Assembly (NCBI RefSeq): GCF_001544475.1
Contig: NZ_FCNW02000011.1
Location: 1 to 64,000, forward strand
Direction of reading: 5' to 3'
Length of the DNA: 64,000 bases
Origin: Caballeronia humi
GTDB taxonomy: Bacteria > Pseudomonadota > Gammaproteobacteria > Burkholderiales > Burkholderiaceae
In this document: in pieces, positions 7,863-18,472 of the stretch
How positions within the stretch are numbered: position 1 is the stretch's first letter
How the letters are laid out: each line of letters opens with the position of its first letter
Program-made: the position numbers and the translations under genes
The notes under the pieces: generated by a model
The model's database searches: none
What the model was told of the DNA's origin: nothing
What the model saw: the letters and a program-made list of their open reading frames with translations, nothing else

Positions 7863-9770
7863 ATGGTTTCGATACGCTTGCCAGACGGCTCCGTCCGACA
7901 GTACGACCACCCGGTGACGGTCGCCGAAGTCGCGGCCTCGATCGGCGCGGGTCTCGCCAAGGCTGCGCTCGGCGGCCGCCTGGACGGGGAACTCGTCGAT
8001 ACGTCGGCGCTGATCGACCATGACGCGTCGCTGGCCATCGTCACCGAGAAGGACGTCGACGGCCTCGACATCGTCCGCCATTCCGCGGCGCACTTGCTTG
8101 CGTACGCGGTGAAGGATCTCTTCCCGGAAGCTCAGGTCACGATCGGCCCCGTTATCGACAACGGTTTCTACTACGACTTCGCGTACAGCCGTCCCTTCAC
8201 GCCCGAAGATCTCGAAAAGATCGAAAAGCGCATGCAGGAACTGGCAAAGAAGGACGAGCCGGTGTCGCGCCGCGTGGTCTCGCGTGACGAAGCGGTCGAA
8301 TACTTCAAGAGCATCGGCGAGAAGTACAAGGCTGAGATCATCGAATCGATCCCGGCTACGGACGAGATCAAGCTCTACTCACATGGCGGTTTCACCGATC
8401 TGTGCCGCGGCCCGCACGTGCCGTCGACCGGCAAGCTGAAGGTCTTCAAGTTGATGAAGGTCGCGGGCGCGTACTGGCGCGGCGACTCGAAGAACGAGCA
8501 GCTTCAGCGCATTTACGGCACCGCGTGGACCAAAAAGGAAGACCAGGAAGCCTATCTGCACATGCTCGAAGAAGCCGAGAAGCGCGATCACCGCAAGCTC
8601 GGCAAGCAACTTGACTTCTTCCACCTGCAGGACGAGGCGCCCGGCATGGTGTTCTGGCATCCGAAGGGTTGGTCGCTGTGGCAGCAGGTCGAGCAATACA
8701 TGCGCCGTCGCGTGAACGACGCCGGTTATCTTGAAATCAAGACCCCGATGGTCATGGACCGCTCGCTGTGGGAAGCCTCGGGCCACTGGCAGAACTATCG
8801 TGAAAACATGTTCACGACCGAGTCGGAGACGCGCGACTACGCGATCAAGCCGATGAATTGCCCGGGCCATGTGCAGGTGTTCAATCATGGACTGCGTTCG
8901 TATCGCGATCTGCCGCTGCGTTATGCCGAGTTCGGTTCGTGCCACCGCAACGAGCCGTCGGGTTCGCTGCACGGACTGATGCGCGTGCGCGGCTTCGTCC
9001 AGGACGACGCTCACATCTTCTGTACCGAAGATCAGTTCATCTCGGAATCGATTTCCTTCAACACGCTCGCGATGAGCGTCTATAAGGATTTCGGCTTCGA
9101 CAACATCGGTATCAAGCTGGCGCTGCGTCCGGATCAGCGGGCCGGCACTGATGAAATCTGGGATCGCGCCGAACAAGGCCTGCGCGACGCACTGACCGCG
9201 TGCGACCTGCAGTGGGAAGAATTGCCGGGTGAGGGCGCTTTCTACGGTCCGAAGATTGAATACCACATCAAGGATGCGCTCGGCCGTTCGTGGCAATGCG
9301 GCACGCTGCAGCTCGACATGGTGCTGCCGGAGCGCCTCGACGCGGAGTACGTGTCGGAGGACAACAGCCGCAAGCGTCCGGTGATGCTGCATCGAGCGAT
9401 CGTCGGCTCGATGGAGCGCTTCCTCGGCATCCTGATCGAGCACCACGCCGGTGCAATGCCTTCCTGGCTCGCGCCGGTGCAGGCGGTTGTCCTGAATATC
9501 GCCGAAAATCAGACCGATTATGCTCGCGAAGTGGCCCAATCGTTGCAAAAACAAGGGCTTAGAGTAGAGAGCGATTTGCGCAATGAGAAGATTAGCTATA
9601 AAATACGCGAGCACACGCTTCAGAAGATCCCGTATTTGCTGGTCGTCGGTGACAAGGAGCGTGAGGCGCAAACCGTAGCCGTGCGTGCTCGTGGCGGTGT
9701 CGATCTGGGTTCCATGCCGGTCGGCGCATTCCTCGAACGTTTGCAGCAGGACGTGCATTCGTTCAAGTAA
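7863..9770 (+). CDS. thrS: Threonyl-tRNA synthetase
   Basis: A 635-residue class II synthetase of normal length. Domains: N-terminal TGS (about 1-62), the editing domain with [11 protein letters not shown] supplying the zinc-type HxxxH of the second additional domain (about 70-225), the catalytic core with [12 protein letters not shown] and GLMRVRGF (motif 2), motif 3 in [14 protein letters not shown], and the C-terminal anticodon-binding domain (about 540-635). It charges tRNA-Thr and edits mischarged serine. It is the first gene of the thrS-infC-rpmI-rplT-pheST-ihfA series, the same order as in many proteobacteria. The leader upstream contains a strong terminator-like hairpin that could give attenuation control. 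Confidence 0.98.
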   Translation: MVSIRLPDGSVRQYDHPVTVAEVAASIGAGLAKAALGGRLDGELVDTSALIDHDASLAIVTEKDVDGLDIVRHSAAHLLAYAVKDLFPEAQVTIGPVIDNGFYYDFAYSRPFTPEDLEKIEKRMQELAKKDEPVSRRVVSRDEAVEYFKSIGEKYKAEIIESIPATDEIKLYSHGGFTDLCRGPHVPSTGKLKVFKLMKVAGAYWRGDSKNEQLQRIYGTAWTKKEDQEAYLHMLEEAEKRDHRKLGKQLDFFHLQDEAPGMVFWHPKGWSLWQQVEQYMRRRVNDAGYLEIKTPMVMDRSLWEASGHWQNYRENMFTTESETRDYAIKPMNCPGHVQVFNHGLRSYRDLPLRYAEFGSCHRNEPSGSLHGLMRVRGFVQDDAHIFCTEDQFISESISFNTLAMSVYKDFGFDNIGIKLALRPDQRAGTDEIWDRAEQGLRDALTACDLQWEELPGEGAFYGPKIEYHIKDALGRSWQCGTLQLDMVLPERLDAEYVSEDNSRKRPVMLHRAIVGSMERFLGILIEHHAGAMPSWLAPVQAVVLNIAENQTDYAREVAQSLQKQGLRVESDLRNEKISYKIREHTLQKIPYLLVVGDKEREAQTVAVRARGGVDLGSMPVGAFLERLQQDVHSFK

Positions 9771-9818
9771 GGCCACCCGCAGCGCGGCTTGTTTTTTAAT
9801 TTTTAGAGGAAACGTAAC

Positions 9819-10343
9819 ATCGCTACTGATAAGTCGTCGCATCGCATCAACGGTGAAATTACCGCACCCGAGGTGCGCTTGGTCGGAGTGGACAACGAGC
9901 CGCTCGGAATCGTGAAACTCGCCGATGCTTTCCGCATGTCGGAACAGCAGGACGTGGATCTCGTCGAAATCGCGCCGCAGGCCGTCCCGCCTGTCTGCCG
10001 TTTGATGGATTACGGCAAGTTCAAGTACTCGGAAGCGAAGAAGCAGCACGAGGCGAAACTCAAGCAGAAGATCGTTCAGGTCAAGGAAGTCAAGTTCCGG
10101 CCGGGCACCGATGACGGTGACTACAACGTGAAGCTGCGCAACCTCACGCGTTTCCTCGAAGACGGCGACAAGACGAAAATCACGTTGCGTTTCCGTGGGC
10201 GCGAAATGGCCCACCAGGAAATCGGCATGCGCATGCTCGAACGTCTAAAGACGGACCTCGACGAATTCGGTCAGGTCGAGCAGATGCCAAAGATGGAAGG
10301 CCGCCAGATGATCATGGTTCTGGCGCCGAAGAAAAAGAAGTAA
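9819..10343 (+). CDS. infC: Translation initiation factor IF-3, non-AUG start
   Basis: A 174-residue IF-3 if translation begins at the ATC codon at 9819, giving [14 protein letters not shown] after the initiator; AGAGGAAA lies just upstream at the right spacing. No ATG occurs in frame before residue 30 or so (codon at position 9942 is the first candidate), and a start there would remove the conserved N-domain segment [16 protein letters not shown]-3 binds the 30S subunit, blocks 50S joining and rejects wrong start codons. It is known in E. coli that infC uses AUU and is autoregulated because IF-3 discriminates against its own start; the ATC here fits the same scheme. The C-terminal KKKK tail is typical. 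Confidence 0.95.
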   Translation: MATDKSSHRINGEITAPEVRLVGVDNEPLGIVKLADAFRMSEQQDVDLVEIAPQAVPPVCRLMDYGKFKYSEAKKQHEAKLKQKIVQVKEVKFRPGTDDGDYNVKLRNLTRFLEDGDKTKITLRFRGREMAHQEIGMRMLERLKTDLDEFGQVEQMPKMEGRQMIMVLAPKKKK

Positions 10344-10389
10344 TCGATGGATCGCGCCTTGTCTGGCGCGGCATCGGGCAGGTTTCAGG

Positions 10390-10448
10390 GTGACGTCGGA
10401 AGTGCGTCGTCACTCATGAAAATGCGGCGGTTTCAAACCGTCCGCACA
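10390..10448 (+). promoter_or_regulatory. Structured leader between infC and rpmI
   Basis: The 190-base infC-rpmI spacer holds two inverted repeats: GTGACG with CGTCAC, and TGCGGCGGTTT with AAACCGTCCGCA around almost no loop. There is no T run, so these are not ordinary terminators. In E. coli and Bacillus the rpmI-rplT mRNA is repressed by L20 binding to a structured leader; this spacer is a candidate for the equivalent control (inference). Confidence 0.35.
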
Positions 10449-10533
10449 TAAGTGGTTCTTGGGTTTCGAAGGGCGGGACAGGATCGCTGGATCAACCGCA
10501 CACCCATGACCATCTAATAATTGGAGTAGTTTC

Positions 10534-10731
10534 ATGCCGAAGATGAAGACCAAGAAGAGTGCTGCAAAGCGCTTCGTGGTGCGTCCGGGCGGTACCGTCA
10601 AGCGCGGTCAGGCCTTCAAGCGCCACATTCTTACCAAGAAAACCACCAAGAACAAACGCCATTTGCGTGGCTCCACGGCTGTTCACGATTCCGATCTGAA
10701 CTCCGTGCGCGCAATGCTGCCGTTCGCCTAA
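10534..10731 (+). CDS. rpmI: 50S ribosomal protein L35
   Basis: A 65-residue, strongly basic protein beginning [14 protein letters not shown], the standard L35 opening, and containing [14 protein letters not shown]. It is a late-assembling large-subunit protein. It lies between infC and rplT in the classical order, with a 29-base gap to rplT. The preceding 190-base spacer is structured and may carry autoregulation by L20. Confidence 0.97.
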   Translation: MPKMKTKKSAAKRFVVRPGGTVKRGQAFKRHILTKKTTKNKRHLRGSTAVHDSDLNSVRAMLPFA

Positions 10732-10760
10732 CCCTTAACCGAAACTCATAGGAGCGCAAC

Positions 10761-11120
10761 ATGCCTCGAGTAAAACGTGGGGTTACCGCACGGGCCCGTC
10801 ACAAGAAAGTCATCAAGCTGGCCAAGGGTTACCGCGGCCGTCGCAATAACGTCTATCGCATCGCCAAGCAAGCGGTCATGCGCGCCGGGCAATACGCCTA
10901 TCGCGATCGTCGCAACAAGAAGCGTGTGTTCCGCGCACTGTGGATCACGCGTATCAATGCAGCGGTGCGTCAGCACGACATGACCTACAGCGTGTTCATC
11001 AACGGCTTGAAGAAGGCTCAGATCGAACTCGACCGCAAGGTTCTGGCTGACATGGCTGTGTTCGACAAGGCTGCTTTTGCTGCGATCGTCAAGCAGGTGA
11101 AAGCCGCCGTTGCAGCCTAA
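10761..11120 (+). CDS. rplT: 50S ribosomal protein L20
   Basis: A 119-residue L20 of the usual length: [19 protein letters not shown] is the long basic N-terminal extension that threads into 23S rRNA, and [14 protein letters not shown] belongs to the globular C-terminal part. L20 is required for early 50S assembly and in several bacteria represses its own operon. GGAGCG precedes the start. A rho-independent terminator follows 66 bases after the stop. Confidence 0.98.
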   Translation: MPRVKRGVTARARHKKVIKLAKGYRGRRNNVYRIAKQAVMRAGQYAYRDRRNKKRVFRALWITRINAAVRQHDMTYSVFINGLKKAQIELDRKVLADMAVFDKAAFAAIVKQVKAAVAA

Positions 11121-11186
11121 TTGCGAAATTAGTACTGCGTGGTCAGTCGTCGCGAACATCCGGTAGTTTCGGTGACGCGGCGGCAG

Positions 11187-11215
11187 AAAACGGGGCTCTC
11201 ACCGAGCCCCGTTTT
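11187..11215 (+). terminator. Terminator between rplT and pheS
   Basis: AAAACGGGGCTC and GAGCCCCGTTTT form a 12-bp stem with a five-base loop and end in TTTT. It separates the ribosomal-protein genes from pheST, and could alternatively be an attenuator for pheST, which is attenuated in E. coli; no leader peptide rich in Phe codons was recognised here. Confidence 0.8.
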
Positions 11216-11293
11216 CGTTGGTCGAGCGGATTTGCACGCGAGTTCGCCCGTTCAGTTAAGCAGTTGAACTACGACGTTGAAATGATGGGATCA

Positions 11294-12307
11294 ATGGACC
11301 TGGATCAGATTGTCTCCGACGCGCAAAGCGCCTTCGAAAACGCGTCCGATGTCGCCACGCTCGAAAACGAGAAGGCGCGCTTTCTCGGCAAGTCGGGTGC
11401 GCTCACCGAGTTGCTCAAAGGCCTCGGCAAGCTCGATCCCGACACGCGCAAGACCGAAGGCGCGCGCATCAACGTCGTCAAGGGCAAGGTCGAAGCCGCG
11501 CTGAACGCGCGCCGTCAGGCGCTCGCCGATGTGCTGCTCAACCAGCGTCTCGCGGCCGAAGCCATCGATGTGACGCTGCCCGGGCGCGGTAACGGCGCCG
11601 GCACGCTGCATCCGGTGATGCGCACGTGGGAGCGCGTCGAGCAGATCTTCAGCACGATTGGTTTTGATGTGGCCGACGGCCCCGAGATCGAAACCGACTG
11701 GTACAACTTCACCGCATTGAACAGCCCCGAAAACCATCCGGCGCGTTCGATGCAGGACACGTTCTACGTCGACGGCAAGGATGCCGACGGCCGGCCGCTC
11801 CTTTTGCGCACGCACACGAGCCCGATGCAGGTGCGCTACGCGCGCATGAACAAGCCGCCGATCAAGGTGATCGTGCCGGGCCGCACGTATCGCGTGGACA
11901 GCGACGCCACGCATTCGCCGATGTTCAACCAGGTCGAAGGCTTGTGGATCGAAGAGAACATCAGCTTCGCGGACCTGAAGGGCGTCTACACCGACTTCCT
12001 CAAGAAATTTTTCGAGCGCGACGATATTCTCGTGCGTTTTCGGCCGTCGTATTTCCCGTTCACGGAGCCGTCGGCGGAGATCGACATGATGTTCGAGCAC
12101 GGCAAGAACGCCGGCAAATGGCTCGAGATTTCGGGCTCCGGTCAGGTGCACCCGACCGTCATCCGCAACATGGGCCTCGACCCGGAGCGCTTTATCGGCT
12201 TTGCGTTCGGCAGCGGCCTCGAGCGCCTGACGATGCTGCGTTACGGCGTGCAGGACCTGCGCCTTTTCTTCGAAAACGATCTGCGTTTCCTGCGGCAATT
12301 CGCTTAA
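11294..12307 (+). CDS. pheS: Phenylalanyl-tRNA synthetase alpha subunit
   Basis: A 337-residue class II synthetase subunit. The N-terminal coiled coil (about 1-90) binds tRNA; the catalytic domain contains [14 protein letters not shown], the motif 2 region FHQ-like [12 protein letters not shown], and motif 3 [17 protein letters not shown]. The start MDLDQIVSD at 11294 is chosen because homologues begin there; ATG codons 9 and 30 bases further upstream add an unrelated tail. With PheT it makes the alpha2-beta2 enzyme that charges tRNA-Phe. It lies 75 bases ahead of pheT in the same transcript. Confidence 0.97.
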   Translation: MDLDQIVSDAQSAFENASDVATLENEKARFLGKSGALTELLKGLGKLDPDTRKTEGARINVVKGKVEAALNARRQALADVLLNQRLAAEAIDVTLPGRGNGAGTLHPVMRTWERVEQIFSTIGFDVADGPEIETDWYNFTALNSPENHPARSMQDTFYVDGKDADGRPLLLRTHTSPMQVRYARMNKPPIKVIVPGRTYRVDSDATHSPMFNQVEGLWIEENISFADLKGVYTDFLKKFFERDDILVRFRPSYFPFTEPSAEIDMMFEHGKNAGKWLEISGSGQVHPTVIRNMGLDPERFIGFAFGSGLERLTMLRYGVQDLRLFFENDLRFLRQFA

Positions 12308-12381
12308 AGCGGTCATTGCCCACGATGCCCGGTGCGCACGAAGCCGGGCGCAGACACCCCTCATTTCGAACGTAGACACAC

Positions 12382-14814
12382 ATGCAATTCCCTGAATCCT
12401 GGCTCAGAAGTTTCGTCGACCCGACGCTCTCCACCGACGAACTGTCTCACGCGCTGACGATGGCCGGTCTCGAAGTCGAAGGCTTGCAGCCGGTCGCGCC
12501 ACCGACCACGAAGATCGTCGTCGGGCAGGTGCTCGAGGTCGCGAAGCACCCGAACGCGGACAAGCTCAACGTCTGTCAGGTCGATGCCGGCACGGGCGAG
12601 ACGCTCAACATCGTGTGCGGCGCGCCGAACGTGTCGCCGGGCATCAAGGTGCCGGTCGCGCTGGTCGGCGCCGAGTTGCCGGCGGCGGAAGCGGGCGGAG
12701 TGCCGTTCGCGATCAAGCTGTCGACGCTGCGCGGCGTCGAGAGCCAGGGCATGCTGTGCTCCGCGCGTGAACTGAAGCTCTCCGAAGATCATAGTGGTCT
12801 GCTGATCCTGCCCGCCGATACGCCGATCGGCCAGGACATTCGCGAGACGCTCAATCTCGACGACACTGTCTTCGAGATCAAGCTCACGCCAAACAAGGCG
12901 GATTGCCTGTCGGTGTTCGGCGTCGCGCGCGAAACCGCGGCGATCACCGGCGCTCCGCTCAAGGCGCTCGACATGCCGCCGGTCCACGCCACGCTCGACG
13001 AAAAACTGCCGGTGAAGATCCTCGCGCCGGACCTCTGCGGCCGCTTCTCCGGCCGCGTGATTCGCGGCGTGAACGCCCATGCAAAGACGCCGCAATGGAT
13101 GATCGAACGCCTGGAACGCTCGGGCCAGCGCAGCATCTCCGCACTCGTCGATATCTCAAATTACGTGATGCTCGAGCTCGGCCGTCCGACGCACGTGTTC
13201 GATCTCGACAAGATCCACGGCGGCATCGAAGTGCGCTGGGGCCGCAAGGGCGAATCGCTGAAGCTGTTGAACGGCAACACCGTCGAACTCGATGAAACCG
13301 TCGGCGTGATCGCCGATGACCGGCACGTCGAAAGCCTCGCCGGCATCATGGGCGGCGACAGCACGGCCGTCTCGCTCGACACGACCAACATCTATCTCGA
13401 AGCCGCGTTCTGGTGGCCGGACGCGATCCGCGGCCGCGCGCGCAAGTACAATTTCTCGACTGACGCGGCGCATCGCTTCGAACGTGGCGTGGACTACTCG
13501 ACGACCGTCGAGCATATCGAGCGCATCTCGAAATTGATCCTCGACATCTGTGGCGGAAAGGCCGGTCCGGTCGACGACCAGATCGTCAATCTGCCGACGC
13601 GTGTGCCGGTTACGATGCGCGTCTCGCGCGCACATCGGATCATCGGCGTGCCGATCGATGTCGACGAGATCGCACAGATTTTCACGCGACTCGGTCTTTC
13701 CTTCGAACGCGACGGCGACACGTTCTCCGTGACACCGCCGGCGTATCGCTTCGACATCGAGATCGAAGAGGACCTGATCGAGGAAGTTGCGCGCATCTAC
13801 GGTTTCGAGAAGATTCCGGCGCGCCCGCCGGTCGCTACGAGCGAGATGCGTCCGACCAATGAGACGAAGCGATCGATCCATGCGATCCGCCACGCGGTCG
13901 CCGCGCGCGACTACTCGGAGACGGTGAACTTCAGTTTCGTCGATGCCGAGTGGGAGCAGGATTTCGCCGGCAACGACAACCCGGTCAAGCTGATCAATCC
14001 GATCGCGAGCCAGTTGTCGGTCATGCGCACGACGCTCTTCGGCAGCCTGATCAGCGTGCTGCGCTACAACCTGAACCGTCGCGCTGATCGCATTCGCGTG
14101 TTCGAGGCGGGCCGCGTTTTCCTGCACGATCCGTCGATCAAGGCGGGCGAGCTGGCGGTCGAAGGCTTCGCGCAGCCGAAGATGATCGGCGGCCTCGCCT
14201 ATGGGCCGGCGCTCGATGAGCAATGGGGCGCGCAGTCGCGTCCCGTCGATTTCTTCGACGTGAAGGGCGACATCGAAGCGTTCTTTGCGCCGGTCGTGCC
14301 GCGCTTCGTGAAGGCCGAGCATCCCGCGCTGCATCCGGGACGCAGCGCGCGTATCGAGATCGATGGACGCAAGGCCGGCTGGATCGGCGAGTTGCATCCG
14401 CGCTGGCTGCAAAAATATGATCTTCTTCAGGCTCCGATACTGTTCGAAATCGAAGCTGACGCGTTGATGGCGCGCGCGTTGCCGGTGCCGGCGGAAGTGT
14501 CGAAATTTCCGCCAGTTCGGCGTGATATCGCGATCGTGGTCGACCAGAAAGTCGAGGCCCAGACACTCCTCGACGAGCTCGAAAACGCTCGTTCCGAGCC
14601 CGCCTGCAAGACCGTCACGAGGGTTGCGCTATTCGATGAATTTCGTCCAAAATCAAGCACTTCCGGTGGTTTGGGGGCGCACGAGAAAAGCCTTGCCTTC
14701 CGTGTAACGTTGCAAGATACTGGCGGGACGCTTCAGGACGAAACGGTCGAAACGGCCATCAAAACGCTGGTGGATCGCTTGGCTCGAGTACATGGCGCGC
14801 GATTGCGCGGATAG
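12382..14814 (+). CDS. pheT: Phenylalanyl-tRNA synthetase beta subunit
   Basis: An 810-residue beta subunit of full length. Visible domains: the B1 and B2 tRNA-binding (OB) fold at about 40-150 ([20 protein letters not shown]), the B3/B4 editing module (about 210-385), the B5 domain (about 400-475), a catalytic-like core (about 490-690) and the C-terminal ferredoxin-like anticodon-binding domain (about 715-810; [15 protein letters not shown] opens it). It supports aminoacylation and hydrolyses Tyr-tRNA-Phe. ihfA follows after 46 bases, the usual proteobacterial arrangement. Confidence 0.98.
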   Translation: MQFPESWLRSFVDPTLSTDELSHALTMAGLEVEGLQPVAPPTTKIVVGQVLEVAKHPNADKLNVCQVDAGTGETLNIVCGAPNVSPGIKVPVALVGAELPAAEAGGVPFAIKLSTLRGVESQGMLCSARELKLSEDHSGLLILPADTPIGQDIRETLNLDDTVFEIKLTPNKADCLSVFGVARETAAITGAPLKALDMPPVHATLDEKLPVKILAPDLCGRFSGRVIRGVNAHAKTPQWMIERLERSGQRSISALVDISNYVMLELGRPTHVFDLDKIHGGIEVRWGRKGESLKLLNGNTVELDETVGVIADDRHVESLAGIMGGDSTAVSLDTTNIYLEAAFWWPDAIRGRARKYNFSTDAAHRFERGVDYSTTVEHIERISKLILDICGGKAGPVDDQIVNLPTRVPVTMRVSRAHRIIGVPIDVDEIAQIFTRLGLSFERDGDTFSVTPPAYRFDIEIEEDLIEEVARIYGFEKIPARPPVATSEMRPTNETKRSIHAIRHAVAARDYSETVNFSFVDAEWEQDFAGNDNPVKLINPIASQLSVMRTTLFGSLISVLRYNLNRRADRIRVFEAGRVFLHDPSIKAGELAVEGFAQPKMIGGLAYGPALDEQWGAQSRPVDFFDVKGDIEAFFAPVVPRFVKAEHPALHPGRSARIEIDGRKAGWIGELHPRWLQKYDLLQAPILFEIEADALMARALPVPAEVSKFPPVRRDIAIVVDQKVEAQTLLDELENARSEPACKTVTRVALFDEFRPKSSTSGGLGAHEKSLAFRVTLQDTGGTLQDETVETAIKTLVDRLARVHGARLRG

Positions 14815-14860
14815 CCTTTGATGGGCCCCTCCGTCTTAATCGTCACGCCATTTTTCTGAT

Positions 14861-15271
14861 ATGAACCAAATGAACTCGAGTGATTTCGAAGCCCTTCTTT
14901 CGGCGCAACGCAGCGCCATGATCCGAGATATCCCGACTTCGAATGGCGCGGCGTCCAACGAGACGCCGACGCTCACGAAAGCCGAACTGGCCGAGATGCT
15001 GTTCGACCACGTCGGACTCAACAAGCGCGAAGCGAAAGACATGGTCGAAGCCTTCTTCGAGGTCATTCGCGACGCGCTCGAAAGCGGCGACAGCGTGAAG
15101 CTGTCGGGCTTCGGCAACTTCCAGTTGCGTGACAAACCGCAGCGCCCGGGTCGCAATCCGAAGACCGGCGAAGCGATTCCGATTGCCGCGCGCCGTGTTG
15201 TCACGTTTCACGCGAGTCAGAAGTTGAAGGCGCTGGTGGAGACCGGCGCGGAAACCAGCTTCGGCCGCTGA
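14861..15271 (+). CDS. ihfA: Integration host factor subunit alpha
   Basis: A 136-residue HU/IHF-family protein, longer than the E. coli subunit (about 99) because of an N-terminal extension of roughly 35 residues that is usual in Burkholderiaceae. The core starts [12 protein letters not shown]; the DNA-intercalating beta-arm region is [20 protein letters not shown], with the conserved proline. With IhfB it bends DNA sharply and takes part in sigma-54 promoter activation, replication and recombination. The start at 14861 is ambiguous: an ATG 9 bases later is equally possible. The position after pheT is conserved. Confidence 0.95.
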   Translation: MNQMNSSDFEALLSAQRSAMIRDIPTSNGAASNETPTLTKAELAEMLFDHVGLNKREAKDMVEAFFEVIRDALESGDSVKLSGFGNFQLRDKPQRPGRNPKTGEAIPIAARRVVTFHASQKLKALVETGAETSFGR

Positions 15272-15341
15272 CGAACGGACTGCGCTGCCGTTCGTCGTCA
15301 TTCAGCGCCTCTGCGACACTCACCACGATGGTTGATTGACG

Positions 15342-15743
15342 ATGGAAAAAGTCGTCTTGCCTCCGATCCCGGCCAAGCGCTACTTCACGATCGGTGAAGT
15401 CAGCGAGCTATGCGGCGTGAAGCCGCATGTGCTGCGCTATTGGGAGCAGGAGTTCACGCAGTTGCGGCCGGTCAAAAGGCGCGGCAATCGTCGGTATTAT
15501 CAGCATCATGAAGTGCTGCTGATCCGGCGTATTCGCGAGTTGCTTTACGAGCAGGGCTTCACGATCAACGGCGCGCGCAATCGGCTCGATTCGCACGGGC
15601 GCGCGAATGGCGCCGAGGCCGATGAAGCTGATGAGATGAAGGTGGAGGCGTCCCCGCAGGCCTCGGTTGATGTCGAGGCGCTGAGGAAGGAGATCCTGCA
15701 GGTGATCGATCTGCTTGGCGGGTCAGCGGCGAAACAGATCTGA
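15342..15743 (+). CDS. MerR family transcriptional regulator
   Basis: A 133-residue MerR-type regulator. The N-terminal winged helix is clear: RYFTIGEVSELCGVKPHVLR, then YWEQEF, KRRGNRRYYQ and the helix LIRRIRELLYEQGFTI. The C-terminal part is a short, acidic helix with no cysteine-rich metal-binding loop, so a metal sensor is unlikely. It sits directly after ihfA as in many beta- and gamma-proteobacteria; its target is not known to me. ATG 15342 is used; a TTG two codons upstream is also open. A terminator follows. Confidence 0.93.
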   Translation: MEKVVLPPIPAKRYFTIGEVSELCGVKPHVLRYWEQEFTQLRPVKRRGNRRYYQHHEVLLIRRIRELLYEQGFTINGARNRLDSHGRANGAEADEADEMKVEASPQASVDVEALRKEILQVIDLLGGSAAKQI

Positions 15744-15762
15744 GTGGCCTGATGAATGCGAG

Positions 15763-15792
15763 ACGCCGTGACGTGAGTCGCGGCGTTTTTTT
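15763..15792 (+). terminator. Terminator after the MerR gene
   Basis: ACGCCGTG and CGCGGCGT form an eight-base stem with one G-T pair, followed by seven T, 20 bases after the merR-type stop codon. Confidence 0.8.
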
Positions 15793-15818
15793 GTGCTCTG
15801 AAAACGCGCCGCAAAAAC

Positions 15819-15852
15819 CAAAAGGCCTTACGGACTTGCGTCCGTAAGGCCT
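15819..15852 (-). terminator. Terminator of tRNA-Pro transcript
   Basis: AGGCCTTACGGAC and GTCCGTAAGGCCT pair perfectly (13 bp, four-base loop), immediately downstream of tRNA-Pro on its strand, with TTTTGG after the stem. The hairpin is near-symmetrical and may work in both directions. Confidence 0.8.
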
Positions 15853-15859
15853 CATTTTC

Positions 15860-15936
<77 letters not shown>

Positions 15937-16035
15937 AAAGAGCGAAATTATATCAGACCGCTTTGATGCTGAGAACCCATCAGGCGACTTTCGCAATCGC
16001 GCTTCGCATATCGACTCGCAGCACAGTCGTCTTCA

Positions 16036-16410
16036 TCAAACCGACAGTTCCGAGTGCGTATAGTCCGACGTCTTGATTCGCACCGGATCATCCCTTCGAT
16101 GTTGGCGTTGACGGAACCGCATCGCGAGGAACACGCCCACCACGCACGGAATCAGGTAGGCGATAGCGCGTTCCGCCCACGCCGACCGCGACGCAAGAGT
16201 CACGTAGTTCATCCGGTCCATGTCAGGCACCGACGCAAATATGCTCGTCAACAGCAGATCGAGAATCATCGCGAGCAGGCAAAAGCCGACGAACATCAGT
16301 GCGCCGTTCCATCTCGCCTCGCGTTGACTTGCGTTGATCCTGTCGCAGATGAATACCGTGGCGCCCAGCAACAGGAAATTGAGACACAGTGGAAACCAGG
16401 GAAAATTCAT
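16036..16410 (-). CDS. Hypothetical membrane protein with about three transmembrane segments
   Basis: A 124-residue protein of no family I recognise. Hydrophobic stretches are at about 3-21 ([12 protein letters not shown]), 38-58 ([17 protein letters not shown]) and 82-97 ([16 protein letters not shown]), and the C-terminal 27 residues are polar and basic, so the tail is probably cytoplasmic. It stands alone between tRNA-Pro and a LysR gene on the minus strand. Codon usage looks ordinary for the region. Function unknown. Confidence 0.62.
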   Translation of the reverse strand: MNFPWFPLCLNFLLLGATVFICDRINASQREARWNGALMFVGFCLLAMILDLLLTSIFASVPDMDRMNYVTLASRSAWAERAIAYLIPCVVGVFLAMRFRQRQHRRDDPVRIKTSDYTHSELSV

Positions 16411-16531
16411 CGCGCGCCCGCTTGGCAGTTGAAAGGGTGATGGCCGTCCCCTCCGTCGATCGCTTGAAGCGCCGCAAGAGGCGAAAATCGGGCGGGATCA
16501 TCACATGCCGGAGGACGCGCTTGAATACGAG

Positions 16532-17431
16532 TTATCCTAATTGACTAGGCCGGTCGGCTAGCGACTCGGACAGGAAATCGATGAAGGTACGCACCTTCGT
16601 CGTCATGTATTTGCGGCTCGTGTAGACGGCGTAAACCGATGGTGCGAACGCCGCGTACTCCGGCAACACGCGCACGAGCCCGCCCGACGCCAGTTCCGCC
16701 GCCACTATCCACTCGGGGAAGTACGCGAGCCCGAGGCCCGCGAGCACAAGCTGCAGCGACATCGACGTGTCGTTGGTCTTCAGCACCGCGTGGTTCTTCA
16801 CCGCGAACGCGCCGTCCGGACCGGTGAGTTCGACCATCTCGATATTGGTGTAAGTCGGCAGGATGATTTGATGGCGGGCGAGGTCGTCAGGATGGCGCGG
16901 ATTGCCGTGCCGTTCCAGATAGGCCGGCGCGCCCGACAGCACGAACGGCACCTTGCACAGCGGCCGCACGATCAGCGACGGCGATGGCTCCGAAGTCGCC
17001 CGGAGCGCCATGTCGTAGCCTTCTTCCACCAGATCGACGAAGCGGTTCTCCAGCCGCAAGTCGACGAGCACGTCCGGATAGCGCTGCCGGTACGCGACGA
17101 GAATATCGGCGAACTTGCGCGTCGCGAACCAGCCCGGCGCCGTCACCTTGAGCACGCCCTGTGGATGCGCCGTCTGCACGCCAACCGCGGATTCGGCCGC
17201 CGACAGAATATCGAGCGCCTCACTGCATTGCTCGAAGTACACGCTGCCGGCTTCGGTCAGGCTCAGGTGGCGCGTCGTCCGGTTGAGCAGGCGCACGCCG
17301 AGCTGGCGCTCCAGATTCGCGACGTGCTTGCTCGTCATCGCGGTCGAAATGTCGAGCCGTTCGGCGGCCTTCACGAAACTTCCCGCCTCGACGACCTCGC
17401 GAAACACGCGCAGGCTGGTGAGCGCATCCAT
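16532..17431 (-). CDS. LysR family transcriptional regulator
   Basis: A 299-residue LysR-type regulator of standard length. The winged helix covers residues 1-60 (LTSLRVFREVVEAGSFVKAA, then DISTAMTSKHVANLERQLGV), followed by the linker helix and a periplasmic-binding-like effector domain (about 90-295). The family usually controls a neighbouring divergent gene, but the upstream neighbour here is another LysR gene on the same strand, so the target is not evident. It resembles the AaeR/DsdC-like group acting on small metabolites or efflux genes (weak inference). Confidence 0.92.
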   Translation of the reverse strand: MDALTSLRVFREVVEAGSFVKAAERLDISTAMTSKHVANLERQLGVRLLNRTTRHLSLTEAGSVYFEQCSEALDILSAAESAVGVQTAHPQGVLKVTAPGWFATRKFADILVAYRQRYPDVLVDLRLENRFVDLVEEGYDMALRATSEPSPSLIVRPLCKVPFVLSGAPAYLERHGNPRHPDDLARHQIILPTYTNIEMVELTGPDGAFAVKNHAVLKTNDTSMSLQLVLAGLGLAYFPEWIVAAELASGGLVRVLPEYAAFAPSVYAVYTSRKYMTTKVRTFIDFLSESLADRPSQLG

Positions 17432-17482
17432 CGATCATTTCCTGCCCGGAAATAAAAAGGTCATTCTAGCCGCAACTCGCAA

Positions 17483-18406
17483 TCATTTCGGCCATTCATC
17501 GAGCGCGTCGTTGAAGAGCGACGCGACCACGCCGCGCAACCACATCGTGCGGGCGTCGTTGTGGAACTTGCGATGCCAGTGCTGCCGCAGATCGAAGCGC
17601 GGCAACGGCAGCGGTGGTTCGGCGAGCGTGATCGACGCGTGTTCCGCCACGTACGCGAAACCGATCGCGTGCGGGACCGTCGCGATGAGGTCCGTCCGGG
17701 AGAGGATGAACGGCAAGCTCATGAAGTGAGGCGTTTCCAGCACGGCGCGTCGACGGATGCGCTGCTTGTCGAGAAAATTCTCAAGGATTTCCTGGCTGCG
17801 TCCCTCAGCGCGCACGACGGCGTGGCCGCATTCGATAAACCGTTCGAGCGTCAGCGGGCCGCTCGCGAAAGGATGATCGCGGCGCATCAGGCAGATGAAT
17901 CGATGGGAGAAGAGGCGTTGCTGGAAAAAATTGTTGCCGGAGAGATCGGGGAAATAGCCGACGGCGAGGTCGACGTCGCCGGCTTCGAGTCCGCGTTCGA
18001 CATCGCCGTGCGACAGCGACACCGAACGCAGATTCGCGTGCGGCGCCTGGACCGAAAGCGCTTGCAGCAGGCGCGGCAGAAAGACGATCTCGCCGACATC
18101 GGAAAGGGCGATCGAAAAGGTGTCGCTCGTGGTGGCGGGGTCGAAGTGCTGCGTGTCGAGCAGGCCGCGCTCGATACGGCTCAGCGCCTCGCGCGCGGCG
18201 GGCACGAGCGCGAGCGCGCGCGGTGTCGGCTCCATGCCGCGCGACGTGCGCACGAAGAGCGGATCGTTGAAATACTCGCGCAGCCGTCCGAGCGCCGTGC
18301 TCACGCGCGGCTGGCTCACGCCAAGCCGCTCGGCGGCGCGGCTCACGTTGCGCGTCTCCTCGATGGCGACGAGATACGGGATGAGGTTCAGATCGAGGTC
18401 GTTCAT
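17483..18406 (-). CDS. LysR family transcriptional regulator, NodD/NahR-like
   Basis: A 307-residue LysR-type regulator. It opens MNDLDLNLIPYLVAIEETRN and has the recognition-helix segment GVSQPRVSTALGRLREYF followed by DPLFVRTSRGMEPT, which is the pattern of the NodD/NahR/DntR subgroup, many of whose members sense aromatic compounds. The effector domain spans about 90-300. It lies 66 bases downstream of the PcaR-type IclR gene in the same direction, next to the pca operon, so a role in aromatic catabolism is plausible but not shown. Confidence 0.92.
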   Translation of the reverse strand: MNDLDLNLIPYLVAIEETRNVSRAAERLGVSQPRVSTALGRLREYFNDPLFVRTSRGMEPTPRALALVPAAREALSRIERGLLDTQHFDPATTSDTFSIALSDVGEIVFLPRLLQALSVQAPHANLRSVSLSHGDVERGLEAGDVDLAVGYFPDLSGNNFFQQRLFSHRFICLMRRDHPFASGPLTLERFIECGHAVVRAEGRSQEILENFLDKQRIRRRAVLETPHFMSLPFILSRTDLIATVPHAIGFAYVAEHASITLAEPPLPLPRFDLRQHWHRKFHNDARTMWLRGVVASLFNDALDEWPK

Positions 18407-18472
18407 GCGCGCGGCGTTATCGATGGGCGAGATAGAGGGTAACGCCGGATTCGCGATCGCGAATAGTGGCGT

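Noticed and set aside
8379..10214. A 611-codon minus-strand frame opposite thrS and infC
   Set aside because: Shadow frame; both sense genes are unambiguous.
16790..17455. A 221-codon plus-strand frame opposite the LysR gene
   Set aside because: Histidine/arginine-rich antisense shadow of a normal LysR regulator.
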